Assembly: GCF_021134715.1 (NCBI RefSeq)
Contig: NC_060027.1
Location: forward strand, 4,216,001 to 4,280,000
Direction of reading: 5' to 3'
Length of the DNA stretch: 64,000 nt
Source of the DNA: Daphnia pulex
Lineage: Eukaryota; Arthropoda; Branchiopoda; Diplostraca; Daphniidae
The notes under the pieces were generated by a model. It was not told the origin of the DNA. It searched no databases and worked only from the letters and a program-made list of their open reading frames with translations. Of this stretch, positions 35,876 to 48,771 are shown in pieces. Each line of letters opens with the position of its first letter. The stretch's first letter is position 1. The translations under genes and the position numbers were made by a program.

Positions 35876-38800
35876 GTCAATGATTGAAAGTTCTGGGACT
35901 AATTCAGAGCAGTAACTATGAGCCGAGTTCAAAGTAGTTGTGATGGATTCTATTCTCGAATCGACCGTCTTTATATGAGAATTAAAGACGACAAATGGAA
36001 AAGGTTCAAGGATGTTGATCTCCGCATTTATTTAGCACAATTTAGTAATTGCAGGACGTTTCTACAAATTATTCTTTTACGTTCGATGATGCCCATCTCA
36101 ATTTTCCATCAGTTTTATGACGCGCGTTGCGTCATTTTACGTCCCCCAAACATTGTTTGCCGTCTCGACAGGATTTCCAGGAGTTCTGCACGTGAAAATT
36201 TCCGTTATTATTGTCAACCGCGTAACATTAAACTTTTGGGGTTTCGGAAGGAAGTTAACCATCGAGTGCGCTCGTAGGGGAAAACGCGGAATCCATGACG
36301 GATGTTGGAAAAGTCGTTACCATGGTAATAGTACATTGATTCTATTGGATTTCCGTTTAATTTTTCCAAGCCGCGTTCTATCCTTCCTAACCGCACGTTC
36401 GTCGCTATCTGTGCCAGTTAACCGCAATTATTCGGATGATATTGCTACGCGGTAAAATCGGTTTCCTCTTGCAGCGGAATGAAAACATTTCGCCATTCAC
36501 CCAGTTGATTTCATTCGTTGCTCCACTGTGTTTTTTATTGTACAAGAGTTTAGTAACTGTGTTTAACCTTGACTGAAAAACGTGTTCTCGGGGAAGAACG
36601 CGTTATTGTTTTGACGGAAATAGGAGTAGTAGTTATTGTGTTCTGTTTTCACGATTGCTATTGGAAATCCGTCATTTTGTGTTTCCTGTTTGCGTCGATT
36701 CGAAACCCAGCAGCCACTGTAGTGTGAGGTATTCGTAGTTCTGAAGAACCTTTATTATATCCTTAATCGAAATGGTGTGTCATACTTCGGCAGTGTTAAT
36801 AGGCACAGTTCAGAAATGCCACAGCATTAGTTACATTGTTATATTGTCAGTCGTCATATTTTAAACATGTAGTCTACAACTGAAGGTTTCAAATTATTTT
36901 ATAAACTAATTGTAACATTTCCTTCTTCAACAGATTAAAAGGCAAGATCCACAAAGATATGCTACACAAAAAATTCTTGGTCGATTTGTCAGAAGCTTCA
37001 TTTTTGTCACACGAAGAGGTATTTATTTAAGGTTATAATTTATTCAATTAATTGTTAAAATTATTTCAATTTCCCGAAAGATATAGTTCTAACCCATTGT
37101 TGGTCGATGGTGTGAAGCTGTAACCAATTCCGCTGCACGGCCCACCCAGAAAGCCTACCTCAGATAAATGACATGACGCTTTAGGTAAGATCTGTCTACT
37201 TAAGTATTGTAAAAGAAGTTGTGATCAAGCTTCATCATCCTCCCCTTCTTGTATTTTGAACGAGAAAACTATCGAGCTTTGTTGATGGGTACTACTTTTA
37301 AGCGTCTTTGTTTTACCGACTATTAGAATGCTGGTTTAGGTTTAAGAGGTGCAAGGCTATTAATTAAAATACCAAAACGATATGCGTAGAAACGAAAGCT
37401 GTAAAACCCTTTAAGCGACTTTTTCTTGTGCTTTTCACTCGAGAGAATGTTACGGATGCAGAGGAAAATTTAAATAACAACTTCCCTACATAAAGATTAA
37501 CCGTAGGTTGCTTTGAAACTTTTAATTCTTTGAGTATAGCTGCCTAAATGCAATGTTCGATTTATTGTAGGTGTTCAGTCGCCAGCTTATAGTGCGTTTT
37601 ATCAAATTTCGTCTTTTGCTTTTATGTCGATGATTTTGTTTTGGAATTATCGTAAACAGATTTTCTGGGAAAGCCGCGAAGTGGCGTATTCGACATAGGA
37701 AATAGTTCCCCTGTTGTGATTTTTAATTCAGTGCGTAATACTAGAATAAGGGGAGTCTACCCATCTTCATTTATGTGAAGGTGATCCTATCTTTTAATGA
37801 TGATTTTAAAATGCCGAAATTTGCTGTAGGATTCCTCAAGAAGGCCGTAAACTTCAAATCGGAAAATATTTTGCGGTTAGCTCTGGGTTAGCTAGTAAAT
37901 GTTGTTGAAGAAATAGCATCGCAAGCCGTGTCCATTTCTTTATCAACGTGTTGTACGCACAACAATTGTTTAAGGAAATTATCCCCCTTGGCCGGATGAA
38001 GTAAAACCCCAACTCCGCATTCCTTCGCTAACTAATATTTTTTTCTGATTGAATCACATCTATTTAATATGCTCTGCTAATAACACAAATTTAATTTAAA
38101 TTCACTGTACCTTGAAAGAGGAATAAGGGAAAGTACAGATTCGAGAGTTAACTCGCCTGCCAGCACCGTCTTGGGGTTGAAATGTTGCACAAGTCGAGAT
38201 GAAAACACTTCATGTACGATCTGCCTGGTTACGGTATTTTTCTTTCTGCAGTTTTGCCTTTGAAATGGCAAGCTGCTAGCGATGACGTCAATAAACCTTT
38301 ATTTACACGCATGTTGCAGGGCCTTCGGGGCTCAGTAACAGTCGACTGAATTTCCGTTTTCTTTCAGCGTACATAAAAAAAAAAATTGCAGTCTCAGATG
38401 TGACGAAGCGTATTGTATCTTGCGTGAGAAAATCGACGTAAGGCCCCTCCTAATCAAGGTGTTCTTGCTCGTATTTACTGAAGTATTTTCTGCCTTAATA
38501 TTGCTTGCCTTCCGTTTTCACTAATTTTCTGTTTCTAAGATGGGAACTCCAACAACTTCTGCGATCCTCCTAATCCTTTCCATCTACCCGACTTTGACAC
38601 CGGGACCACCTATTATTGCCGACTTCTAATGGTACTTCCGGACTTCCGGTAATCCGCCACAGCTCGACCGGCTTTCAGTATTAAGCCCACATCCGAGACT
38701 CTATACAATTGGTGATTAAATATAATTTCGCTCTACTGTAAAATAGTAATAATTGATTCTTTTGTATTCCATTTTTAGACGAATCCATCGTAAACCTGGA

Positions 38801-41800
38801 AACGTGCATTAGAAAACCGGGTCCGTTTTGCGCCCAACACAGATGATTCTCAGAGCGTTGCGCCTATAAACGAGAATGACAGAGACCAGGAGTCTAGGAC
38901 CACCGGATAGCGGAGGCGATAACAACGAAGAAGAACGAACTCGTTATCATCTCTGGCTCTCGACAATTGTGAAAAATGTCACCCAGTTTCTTTTCCTCCG
39001 CACGGAATCCATTCTTCCAATTCAGCCAATCAATTCCGCAACATACCAACGACGACCAACAACATCAGTAGCCGGCAGTAACGTTGGAAAACTTCAAGGA
39101 AATCCACCCAGACCTGAACCTTTGGCTGTTCCCGGTTGGTAGACCACGTAATCTCCCGCCAACTTGGAGGGTTTTGCCGCGTATTGGGCATGTCAGGAGG
39201 AAGGAACTGCTTCCGTGGTAACCGAAAAAAAAAAAAGTTATCATCAATTCTGAAAAAACCGCATATAAATTTGTTTTCTTTGTCAGAGGCACCTGGTAGA
39301 GAAATTTGGCACTACTTTATGGAATCCCATTACTTCAGTCGTCTGCTTCATTCACGCGTTGTCGTGGCTTTCTTTCAACATGGCGATTGATCATTTTTGT
39401 TCGTGTTCTTTTGTGGATCTTCAAAACAAAATGTCAAGTATTTTTTTTTTTTATTACTGCATTTCAAATTCTAACGTATAGACGCTATACTTATGTATTT
39501 CCCTAATGTGTTTCCACATGTAAGACTAGGCAAGAGTAGATTTTTCATCAATAGGGGGAGACGGTCATGCGATCACTTTGCAATTCCTTCTATATTGTTT
39601 TTGATTTCATGACATTTTTGCTTTTATTTAAAAAAATGCATTTTTAAGAGTAAATTATGGGAAATGGATGAACAAATGGCATCTCCCTTTCAATCACTGG
39701 AAATCCAGTTCTCGTAAAGGAATGAATGTGCGTTAGATGGTTACCATGAAGCTGCAAATAATATTTGTTTCTTCTAAATCTATTCAGGCTTCCTCATTCC
39801 GATGTTGTTGTTTTGGAGTGGTGGTGTCGTGGAGATCTTGTTGCCTGATCTTGTCCTTATCATTTTGGTCACATTCTCCCAGGAGAAACTGGATGGGGAA
39901 AATGGACGGCCTAAAGAAAGCATCCAAGTGAGCCAAATAGGCATGACTCCTGATTGAAGGTCTGCAGGTCAAATTTTTTGGAATTTTATTTCTAATTGTT
40001 GATTGTGATTGAAAACTTTAACGGGTCTTTAAAAGAGAATAGATGAGTGGCAACTTTGTCCCGTTGGAGATTGGCTGGTTGCCATGATTGAAGCCGAAGT
40101 CTAGTGGCAGTTTTTGGACGCCGCCCATGGAAAGAAGAACTCTTCCTTTACCAATTTCACGGCGCTATACTTGGGTTAAGTAAGAGTCACCCTTCAAAAA
40201 ATGTAACGACTGAACTGAATGAAACCTTTTTGTAGATTTTAGCATTGCCTACATTCAAGCAGTGTCCTCAACATCGACTGCGTTGACTGAATGGGTGTGG
40301 GTGGGTGACGGCCATGTTTTGCGGTCGAATGGCATCGTCCGTTTGTACCTGATGTCAGTGAGGTTCCACGACGAGAAAGAGACGCCGATTAAATGAGGTC
40401 AGTTGCCCTTTTTCCCTATTCGTGATCGACCTTTTTGGGTTATTGTCTGTTGGTGGCTACTTGTAACAAACGAATTCACCGTGTCGATCCAACAGAATGT
40501 ATTGGGATTTACGTGCATGTAACAGTGCTGCAAGACATATTGATTTTGCTGTGCCACCTTTAGTGTTGCTGTGTAGGAGACGGGGACTATTTCATCCGGA
40601 AAAGTGCACTTTTAAAAGCAATTTTAAAAGGCGGACGTTTGTTTTTTTATTTGTTTCTCAGATTATTTTCTTAAACTCGCCCGTGGTATGGAATTGGCAT
40701 GGCCTCTCTCTGTTCTAATTTTTGACTCTTTATAAATGTCGTTGACTGGTGTTGGTTAATAAGATTAAGGCTTGCCCTTTTGGTATAAGTACTCTCTCTC
40801 TCTCTAAGCTCTCTCCATAGACGTTGAATTTGCTTATCAATAGTCGTGAATGCAGATTTGAAATGATTTTGACCAGCCAAGACATCTATCATCATGCATG
40901 TGTCTTTCAATCAACTGTGCATGAACTTAAAGTGGCAAGCAGCCGTTTTAAATTTTTAATATTGCTTTTTGTTCGTTCCAGGTGCAGTCCATTGGCAATA
41001 AGGCAATAATCAACGTGGTTCCTGGGTGCCTCCCATCAAGGTCGATTGGTGCTCGTACATTCAGGATCCGGATTATCCTCATTCGCTCTGATTTGATGTT
41101 CGACTCGCTCTAGTGAAACCTCACGTTGGTTTCTCCAATTTGCATCTTCAACACGGGTGACGCAATCATTTCATTTGCAGGTTAGTTTTTCATCACATTC
41201 GCCTTTTTCTATTCCGCCCTTGCGTTTTTCTTTAAACGTTCTGCTGTCATTATTTGGCATTTGGATTTGGCAATCTGTATTTGGAATGTACAATTTCTGG
41301 TACGTTTTACCGTGACAGAGTGCAGCATATCCAATTTGTTGGTCTAGGCTAGGCTTTTTGCATCATCCGTCTCTTTGACTCTCTGCCGTGACTTGACCGA
41401 GGTCTCTCTACTCTTAAATGTTTCCAAATAATGAAATTCCCGATTCCTTGGTTTTTCAATAGCTATTTGGTAGTTGGTCATCATGGCAGTTATGAAAGTA
41501 CTCGGTTGAGACTTTTGGTTCGTCTTCACTACGTCGCTATTTCGTTCTACTGCGACACTCGCTATGTTTTTGTTTTGAATCGGGAGAGTTAACTGGAAGC
41601 AGTTATTTTTTTTTTAAAGAAGCGCTGTGTCTGATGTTGGTAATTTTTCATTTGACTGTGCATATAATAACCACAGCGGTCGTTGTAGTAGGCGAGGTGA
41701 ATCAGTTTTAGTTTTCCAAATTGTGTTTTTCTTGAAAGTCAGAAAAGCAGTTTGATGGGTTTTTTTTTAACTTGATTTCACGAATAGTTTAATTAAAAGT

Positions 41801-43491
41801 TTTGTTGCAATGAATTTTCCTCACAACGTTGCTTTTGGTTACAACAATTTGGTTTTGTTTTTTTAATGAGTTGCCTCTTTTATTTCAATGGCTTGATTTT
41901 ATGGGAAAAGTTTATGTGCTCTTGATTCGTGAGTTAAGGAAAACAATTAAAACTTGAGTGCGCCGTTTTGAAGTGAGTGGAAAGCAATTAGAAATGAAGT
42001 TGGCAGATCGCAGAAGCATCTGTCTCGAATGGTTTAAATTTCAAAACAGATTACCGCGTAAATAAAGAAATCTCATAATACGTAACATTTTTTTATTCTG
42101 AAAGAGTCAACTCAACACAAATACTATAATGTAGGTCAACACAATTTACCGATGAGCTTTTTGTTTCTTGCCTCGTTTTTTTCCCCTTTTTGGGTTTTGT
42201 TTGACACTGCCTTTCCGAGGGCTGTTGTGTGTCACAGGGCGACCGTCCGAATATCTCTTCATTTTTCTCGTGATGATCAAGTCGTTGACGACGGAAAGCG
42301 ATTTCGGCTCTCTGTTGATTTTCTTTCATGGTTCTAATGACGACACGGCTACTTGTCGTGGTGATACATTAGGTGAATGAACGCCGATGAACGCGGCTGC
42401 TCCTGATAGTTTGTTGTAAACGACTTTCAACAAGCTGAAAACGTGTTCCTTTTCATTTCTTCCTCCATTGTAGCGTATGCCCTAAGTGAGCACACGTTCT
42501 CGATGTAGTCAGCTCAAAGACTTATTTGAGTCTTTCCTTCGACTTAATTGAGAGACGGGACGAGTTTGATTAAGTCTTGTAATTGGGGCTGGATTAAATT
42601 CGTCCAGAAAATAGGATGCCAACCGATGGAAACCGTCTGATGGAAGGTTAGACGCCATTCCGTCCGTTAAATTGATTCCAAGGTGCAGACGTGTAGATGG
42701 TCCAGTAATTTGATTCTTTGTTGGCCAGCATTTGCTCGACCAAACCAGTAGGCCTATTGTAGTGCAGGCATCGTGGCGAACTTGAGTTTGTGACGAAGCG
42801 AAAATATTGAATCGATTTGCGGATGATTTTCATTTTCATTTGATGTAGATGGGTGAGAAATAGTTGATTCGACGTTACCGATGTCGTTGAGAGTGCAAGT
42901 CGGTGGAAGTGAAGAAATCATTTTTGGAATTCGACAGTTCACGGTTGAGCGCACCCGGGGATCTGCCCCCCGAGGCCCTGCCCGTGCTCCTATACAATAA
43001 TGTATAATACAGTAATGTATGTTTTTGGGTCCGTAGACCCCAGGCGGAAGTTAGTTCCTGTTCGAAGATGGACTGGTGGTATGTCCATCTTCTCATCCAT
43101 GACGCTCTGTCGAATCCGGGCGCAGCTGCGTGATGGGTCGTCTCTCTTCGGTAACTGCTGGAAAAGCTACTGCTTCACTCTTCGCTTTCCAGCTACATCG
43201 TCGCTCATCAGTTTTGGGTACTTGAGGGAATGGAGACGGGTCGTGATCGCGGACTCATAACCATCATCCGTTTAAACCACTATCCCCGCTCAGACTAATC
43301 AACCTCTAGTATAAAGTCCATATGTTTGGTAATCAATCCACGTTATGGCGTAGCCGTAGCACGATAGCCAAATGCTACTATGTCAAAAGGCGAGCCCCCA
43401 GCTGGTCGGATTATAACCATCTCCAACCGAGCCAGGGACACTCTCCTTTCGCCATAATAGCTTTGTCTATTGGCGCACGCCATCATCTTCA
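35876..43491. other. Copy A interior between the IL-17-like and HEPN genes
   Basis: About 7.6 kb with no gene I can build. It contains isolated acceptor/donor-flanked open pieces (for example 36934-37018) and the small open frame at 38876-39142, which resembles 50861-51000. No RNA gene was recognised. Open frames of 60-119 codons here lack protein-like composition. Confidence 0.4.
38876..39142 (+). pseudogene. Small frame related to the last exon of the 50.3-51.0 kb gene (copy A)
   Basis: An 88-codon frame begins MTETRSLGPPDSGGDNNEEE. Its first ~125 bp align with 50861-51000, sharing GGAGGCGATAACAAC and the TCTCTGGCTCTCGAC word, but with a 4-bp length difference that shifts the frame. An in-frame stop lies just upstream. 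It may be a decayed paralogue or non-coding. Confidence 0.3.
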
Positions 43492-44556
43492 CTACTCGAA
43501 GAATTTGAAGTCTTCGTTGGTAACCGTAGCTCCTTCAGCCTCTAATTGAACTAGTCGATTCACGATTACTTGAACCTCTGATGCCTCATTTGGATGGTGA
43601 ATGAGATCCAAGATGTCATGGACAGCATCTAGCTGGAGCTTCCAGTCTGCTGAGGAACGGGTGAAGGCCTCGTGCGCGTTGTCGTTGCGGCAGTCAAAAA
43701 CGGTCTGGAGGACCTGGGCGTCGTTTCTAGAGGCCCCGCCGGGGCTGATGTAAAGCTTATTGTTCTTGATCTGGTGGAGGATGTAGTTTGTATTGGCATA
43801 TAAATCCATGGTGATGTTCGGTATGTTCAATTTCAACTGAAGATAAGCCTGTATGGGTTCGGCTAAAAATTTCAGTATGACTCCAAACACTATCATGGAT
43901 AGACCCATGGCTTTTTCGAAAGTAAACGCCGCTGTGAAGGTGAACGAAAATTTCACGAGGCCATCGAAACGGCCGGCCATCATTTCATTCACGATCCTCT
44001 GGATCTCTGTGGCGACGTCTGGTCGATTGATGCTGTTATTTAATAGTACCATGGCGGGTAGGTCTTTCGTCCAGGTTTTCTCGATCTTGTTGAGGTTGAT
44101 GTGGGCTGTATTATTTCTGATGTTAATCACCTTGTCAACATTGGCCTTGGACATTGCTATCGGGAGGAATCTGATAGGGCCGGCCCTGCACTTATCTTTG
44201 ATTACTTTCAGTAGCACCTGCAAATCAATGTTTGTAGCGTTCGCATCCGCTTGTCCCTTGCCACACAAGAATCCATGTACACCCAAAAGCGACAAGTTTA
44301 GAATGTGCCTTTGTGTGTATGTAACTCGCAGGGTCTTGATCTTTGCCGGACCCTGGAGTGGAACGTATGGAACTTTACGTAGGGCCGCCAGCAAGCGTTG
44401 CTGGACTGTTAGGAAGGGTCGTTGTATAGGTAATATGGATCGTGGATTGACAAGTCCTTTATTCAAAACAATCCGTTTCGCTTTGATCACACCACCATTC
44501 TTCTGAGGCGCCGGCTGGGCGTTGCTCACTGGAATTTGCTTTTGGGTCTTTCCCAT
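43492..44556 (-). CDS. Intronless protein with two HEPN-type R-x4-H motifs (putative RNase), copy A
   Basis: One uninterrupted exon encodes 354 aa. After a basic N-terminus (about 1-60), two helical regions each carry the HEPN catalytic pattern with a polar residue after Arg: R147-N-N-T-A-H152 (in VINIRNNTAHINL) and R290-N-D-N-A-H295 (in VFDCRNDNAHEAF). The stretch before the first motif (IDLQVLLKVIKDKCRAGPI) resembles Swt1/DZIP3-type metazoan HEPN domains. A hydrophobic segment lies at about 203-231. HEPN proteins are usually metal-independent RNases acting in RNA processing or defence, with the two motifs meeting in a dimer; here a within-chain pair is plausible. No other known domain is visible. 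The gene is single-exon with a possible TATA box (44617-44622). Copy B encodes the identical protein. RNase activity is inferred only. Confidence 0.75.
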   Translation of the reverse strand: MGKTQKQIPVSNAQPAPQKNGGVIKAKRIVLNKGLVNPRSILPIQRPFLTVQQRLLAALRKVPYVPLQGPAKIKTLRVTYTQRHILNLSLLGVHGFLCGKGQADANATNIDLQVLLKVIKDKCRAGPIRFLPIAMSKANVDKVINIRNNTAHINLNKIEKTWTKDLPAMVLLNNSINRPDVATEIQRIVNEMMAGRFDGLVKFSFTFTAAFTFEKAMGLSMIVFGVILKFLAEPIQAYLQLKLNIPNITMDLYANTNYILHQIKNNKLYISPGGASRNDAQVLQTVFDCRNDNAHEAFTRSSADWKLQLDAVHDILDLIHHPNEASEVQVIVNRLVQLEAEGATVTNEDFKFFE

Positions 44557-44616
44557 TTTCTTACTTTTGTTGATTTCTCGCTAAAGTCAGAATACATGTT
44601 GCGATGATTGGTGCTG

Positions 44617-44622
44617 CTTATA
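44617..44622 (-). promoter_or_regulatory. Possible TATA box of the HEPN gene
   Basis: On the minus strand TATAAG lies 61 bp before the ATG, within GATATAAGC. The same site precedes copy B (44617 plus 17,300). Confidence 0.3.
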
Positions 44623-47600
44623 TCAACTAGCGACCCGTTTCTTTTAGCTACAAGTGCCAAACGGACCATTTCAATCCATGTAGACATTTTCCAGTTGGAG
44701 GAAAACGTTTCGACAATGATTGAATGGCGTCAACACATTTATACCCACATATTTCAATCAATTTCAACGAGATTGATTATGTTTAACATTGTATTTTACG
44801 AGTTTATCGAGTCTCACACTGGCGATCCGACTCTCCGCGCCTTCCCATTGGTCGATCCGATTTTTGATCGACGCCATCGTCGCACAGCGGCCATAATCGG
44901 TAATAGTAATTTAACGACGTATTAGAGCCTTATTAGAGCTTTGACGCCTCCGTTTAAACGTTTTTTTGTATTCATCTTCCATTGTTTATTGTTGCTTTTA
45001 TTTTTCGTTTTCCTGGCGACTCGACAGAGGCAAACGCACAACAGTCAGAGCTCGTCAGCTGGGCTTTAAATCGTCTGTCGGGATCATTAATAAATGGGCT
45101 GGATTGAGTCGAAACAAAAAAAACTAAAGAATTGCACATCTCTCCGCTGAAATCCAGCTGAAACCGATTGCAGGTGTTGTTTCGAATTATTTTTCGGCAT
45201 GTTCGTGACAGCCTCTTTGGTGGCCGTTTATTTCGACTAGCCAATTGGCACATTGCCTAATTTTGTCTTTTCTTCTCTTTCTCTTCCTCAACCACAAAAC
45301 TAGTTTGTTCGTGACTCGTGATCATCTTCTTTCTAAATTCCTTTTTTCAACTTTCAAGTTGTAACTTTTTTTTTAAATAGTCGGCCGTTTCGAAGTTGAA
45401 AACATTTATCTGGCAGTAGCGCCTAGTCGAAAACAAAATGTCTGACTGTCAACGTCAAGTGTCTCCACAGTCCACACCCAACTTTATCTGCAAAAGTGTT
45501 GATGCTCCAGTTTAAATCGACTCTGTGATGAAACTAGTTTTAGGAAAAGAAGGGCCTCTATGAAGAAGAATCAATCGGTCCAAATCAGGTGTTGTTACCT
45601 TTGGATTTGTCTTTTTGATCAATGCTCGGCTCGAGTATGATGTGACAGTCCTAGTGGGTGTCATGCTGGCATTTTGTCATCCTTCTTCCGACTATTTATG
45701 CTATGTCTTTATCAATGTCTTTTCTTTTTCCCATCAGAGCAGCTGTTGATTATGATGCTGGCTGTCTAATTACCAAAGGAAAGCTTTGCATACTTGCATT
45801 TCACATTTTGGTTACTCCCTTACGTGTGGTGTACTTGATCTGTTAAGTATTGAAGTAATCTATCAAAATGGTAGTGCACGGTTCACTTGAACATTCATTA
45901 CAACTTTTTACACTGTCGTCCAGCACAAACTATACTACTTGATCAGTATAGTGGCTTTGGCTGGTCAAGTGGTCTGACTTGAAGGTTGCAGTCAGTCGGT
46001 TAAAAATAAGTGAATCTTGAATGAATGATCATACATTCAGTTGTTGATGCTGAAAATTTGGCTTCTGTGTTGTTCATGACTGATGCTTTCTATTTATTTT
46101 GTAGGTTAACAGCTGATTGTAGCTGATTGAATGAGGCTCAATTCCAATCGAATCATCTTTCGATTCAATCGAGGCCTGGCACGTCCCCATATTTTATCCA
46201 TTCTTTTATAAACCTCTTCTTTCGCCCTTCAGTTTACTCGTCGCATTTGGGCGACCTGGACGCAACCATTCAACTCTCTTGAACAAGTGAACGTAGCCAG
46301 CCGAAATTCAGACGATCCAGGGAGATATCGTGACAATCTAGTGCCAATTGTGGCGATGTCAGTGCTCTTTTATCAAGTCTTCATTCTTTGAATGGTGATT
46401 GAACTTTAAAGCCCTATAATTTGCTTGAATAGAGAACCGTGAAAAATGTGCTCGGTCTGAATCTCGTAGACACGGAAAGCGCAAGACTATGGCGGCTTTG
46501 CTTTGTTTCTTTCTGTTTGTGTGGTGTAAAATGGGGCATGGTTTGAAATAAGCTCATCGCACCCTACACACCCTATACAGTACGTGAGTATTATGTAGGC
46601 TGGGCTAGGTGTGCTGCGATTAAATTATCTATATAACATCATTTATTTTTCCTTCTTCATAGAACAGATCAAAAATGAAACGGAAGCAAATAAGAGAGCC
46701 GCTTGTTCGTATTTCGTAAGGGGAGAATCGCAACAGATGGACGAGTGACTGGCAACAATTTCTTCTTCTCCTCAATCTCTGGTAAATTGCCCAGTCAGTC
46801 CTTGCTCACCTCTACTGTCGTGAATTTCACCAAAATGATTGGAAAATGAGGGGGCTCATTGAATAGGTCATTTAGACGAAACGAAGAGAGGGTGAGGTTA
46901 AAATTCAAAGTGGAAGGCTTTTCTTCAATTGTCATGGGATAATACGGTGCTTATGACCTGTTGGTGCTCATTAACCACTCGATGCGTGAGGCTCTATGGA
47001 ATGACATTGATTGCTCTATTTTCATCATCGCGGTTTTTTCTCAATTCAGTTTATTCATTTAAATTTAGTTTTCAGTTCAATTAAAAATGTTTCCTCAATT
47101 CATCAAACTTGAAGCCACCTAGCGTTCAAGGTTTAAACCTTTTTTCATATCGTTATGGCATTTCTTTTTTTGCGAAAAACAATATTGTGGTGTAGAAAGT
47201 ATCGAGTGCTTTTTTAATATTGAAGAAATATTGATTATAACGTGACTGAAGGGTTAAAAACTTAAAATCAACGAATTCATTTAGTTTTTCGTCACGTGAT
47301 GAGGCGCCATGCGCGTCGTCCAATAGGAAAGCTTTCATTGAATCAGCTGTTAGTTAGTGTGTAAATTTGAGAAAAGAAATGGTTTGAAGTTTGAGCACAA
47401 AGCAGTTTGTAGTTCTGAATCTCGGATTTAAAATTGAAATAATTCTCTGATTGTTACTCTAATCAACAATTCACGTCTACGTAAGAAAAAACCAAATGTG
47501 GACATTGCAACTGAACTTGAAAACTAGTATTTATCTGTCATGCTTCTGTTTTAGCCACCTATGTAGGAAGAAACCTTTCTAACTTAATTGATAAATTTGT

Positions 47601-48116
47601 TTGATGTGTCTTTATTTATCATGCATTACAGGTTGGTTTAAATCACTGCAAAAGGTTTACTTTGCTCAAAGGCAGAAGATGACCTTCCAGTTTTGCTTGA
47701 AAAACCTTTCGTTCCATGCCATTTCCTTTTGAATGGTATTTTCTCATATTTTCTGTCTATTTAAATGAAGAGTGCTGATTTTCCGTTTGAAACCATGAAT
47801 CAAATTGAAGACTTGGCTCTGAAATTTATGGAATCAGGTGTCACTGTACACCATCATCTGAGAAATTTATAATGAGTATTAGATCTAACTTAAATTTTGT
47901 CAATACAGTGTTAGAAATGATTTTAAATATTTCAAGATTACCTTCAAATCATACTTCTACTCTGCCAAACTACTTCTGGACCAGTGTTTGCTGTTTGGTG
48001 AGTCAAACGCCATGACAGCTGAGAATAAGAAATATATTGACAAGTGTTTCAAGATTATATATTTATAACTAGCTAACAGTATTGTTTTATCACTACAGGT
48101 ACAGAAATTTTAAGTT
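44623..48116. other. Non-coding or unresolved DNA after the HEPN gene
   Basis: No gene could be built. Duplicated sequence ends its overlap with copy B at 46700 only because the window ends there. A few splice-flanked open pieces occur, for example at 46662-46718, but do not chain convincingly. Confidence 0.4.
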
Positions 48117-48771
48117 ATGAACAAGGAGGAATCCAGTGCTTTGCTTATGAAGGAAAACCAGTCTTCTTTGCAAAGGCAAGAACAACCAAGTATAGTGAAA
48201 CTGAAGGCTCAATTTGCTGAGGTAATGTAATTTTATTTAATTCTGATTTTCATTGTTTTGATTAATGTATTTTCTGAACAGAGATCATTTGTGAAGTGCA
48301 AAGCTGTTGATCTCCGCCAAATTCCCATAAAAAATTGCCAACATTCATCTAATATGGTTATTGTATCAGTAGCTCTTGTTCTCATTAATTTATTCATTAA
48401 CCACTTGATGAATTTTGTGTTGCATTTCCAGCAACCTCGGAACAGCTCAGATATTGTACTTGCAGTCCGAGGACTTAGACACACGTCCGACTGATTTCTT
48501 GCAGGAAACGCCAGGTACGTTTAACTATAGCTGTCGAACATTTGTTTAATTTCCTCGTCAAAGTGTGCATTTGATTTCTTATCTCATTCCAGTTGGTTTC
48601 TGCGAATCGCCCCGTCAAGGTTTTGTGGTTCCATCACCCGTTGCATCAAATGGGGGGGGGGGGGGAAAGAATTTGAAGAAAAATGAAGATGCACACGCTG
48701 CCAGGAACGGGATCCGGATCGTCGGCCATCGACTATTTTGCCAGAACAGTTTAAGCTTTGTGTGAGCATCT
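48117..48771 (+). CDS. Candidate exon chain, unknown protein
   Basis: An exon 48117-48221 (begins MNKEESSALLMKENQSSLQR) ends at a GT donor. It joins in frame to 48282 onward (RSFVKCKAVDLRQIPIKNC). A further acceptor at 48431 opens exons reading QILYLQSEDLDTRPTDFLQE and then GFCESPRQGFVVPSP, with a stop at 48769-48771, but the phases between the second and third pieces do not agree. The final piece contains a run of 14 G (48652-48665) in a Gly codon stretch. I do not recognise the product; it may be a decayed gene. Confidence 0.3.

Larger units (their letters stand above)
35400..46700 (+). repeat. Large direct duplication, copy A
   Basis: This interval matches 52710-64000 almost base for base, in the same orientation. 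The offset is 17,310 bp at the left end and 17,300 at the right, explained by indels of 4 bp (near 39370), 1 bp (near 40586) and 7 bp (near 42750). By eye about a dozen substitutions were found, several clustered near 39880-39980. If tandem, the whole unit is 35400-52709. Candidate exon-like pieces inside, such as 36934-37018 (acceptor and donor flanked), could not be linked into genes. Confidence 0.95.

Noticed and set aside
35918..36277. 119-codon plus-strand open frame, repeated at 53228-53587
   Set aside because: No protein-like composition, domain or splice context; it persists only because the block was duplicated so recently.
43853..44506. 217-codon plus-strand open frame opposite the HEPN gene
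   Set aside because: It is the antisense shadow of the real minus-strand coding region.
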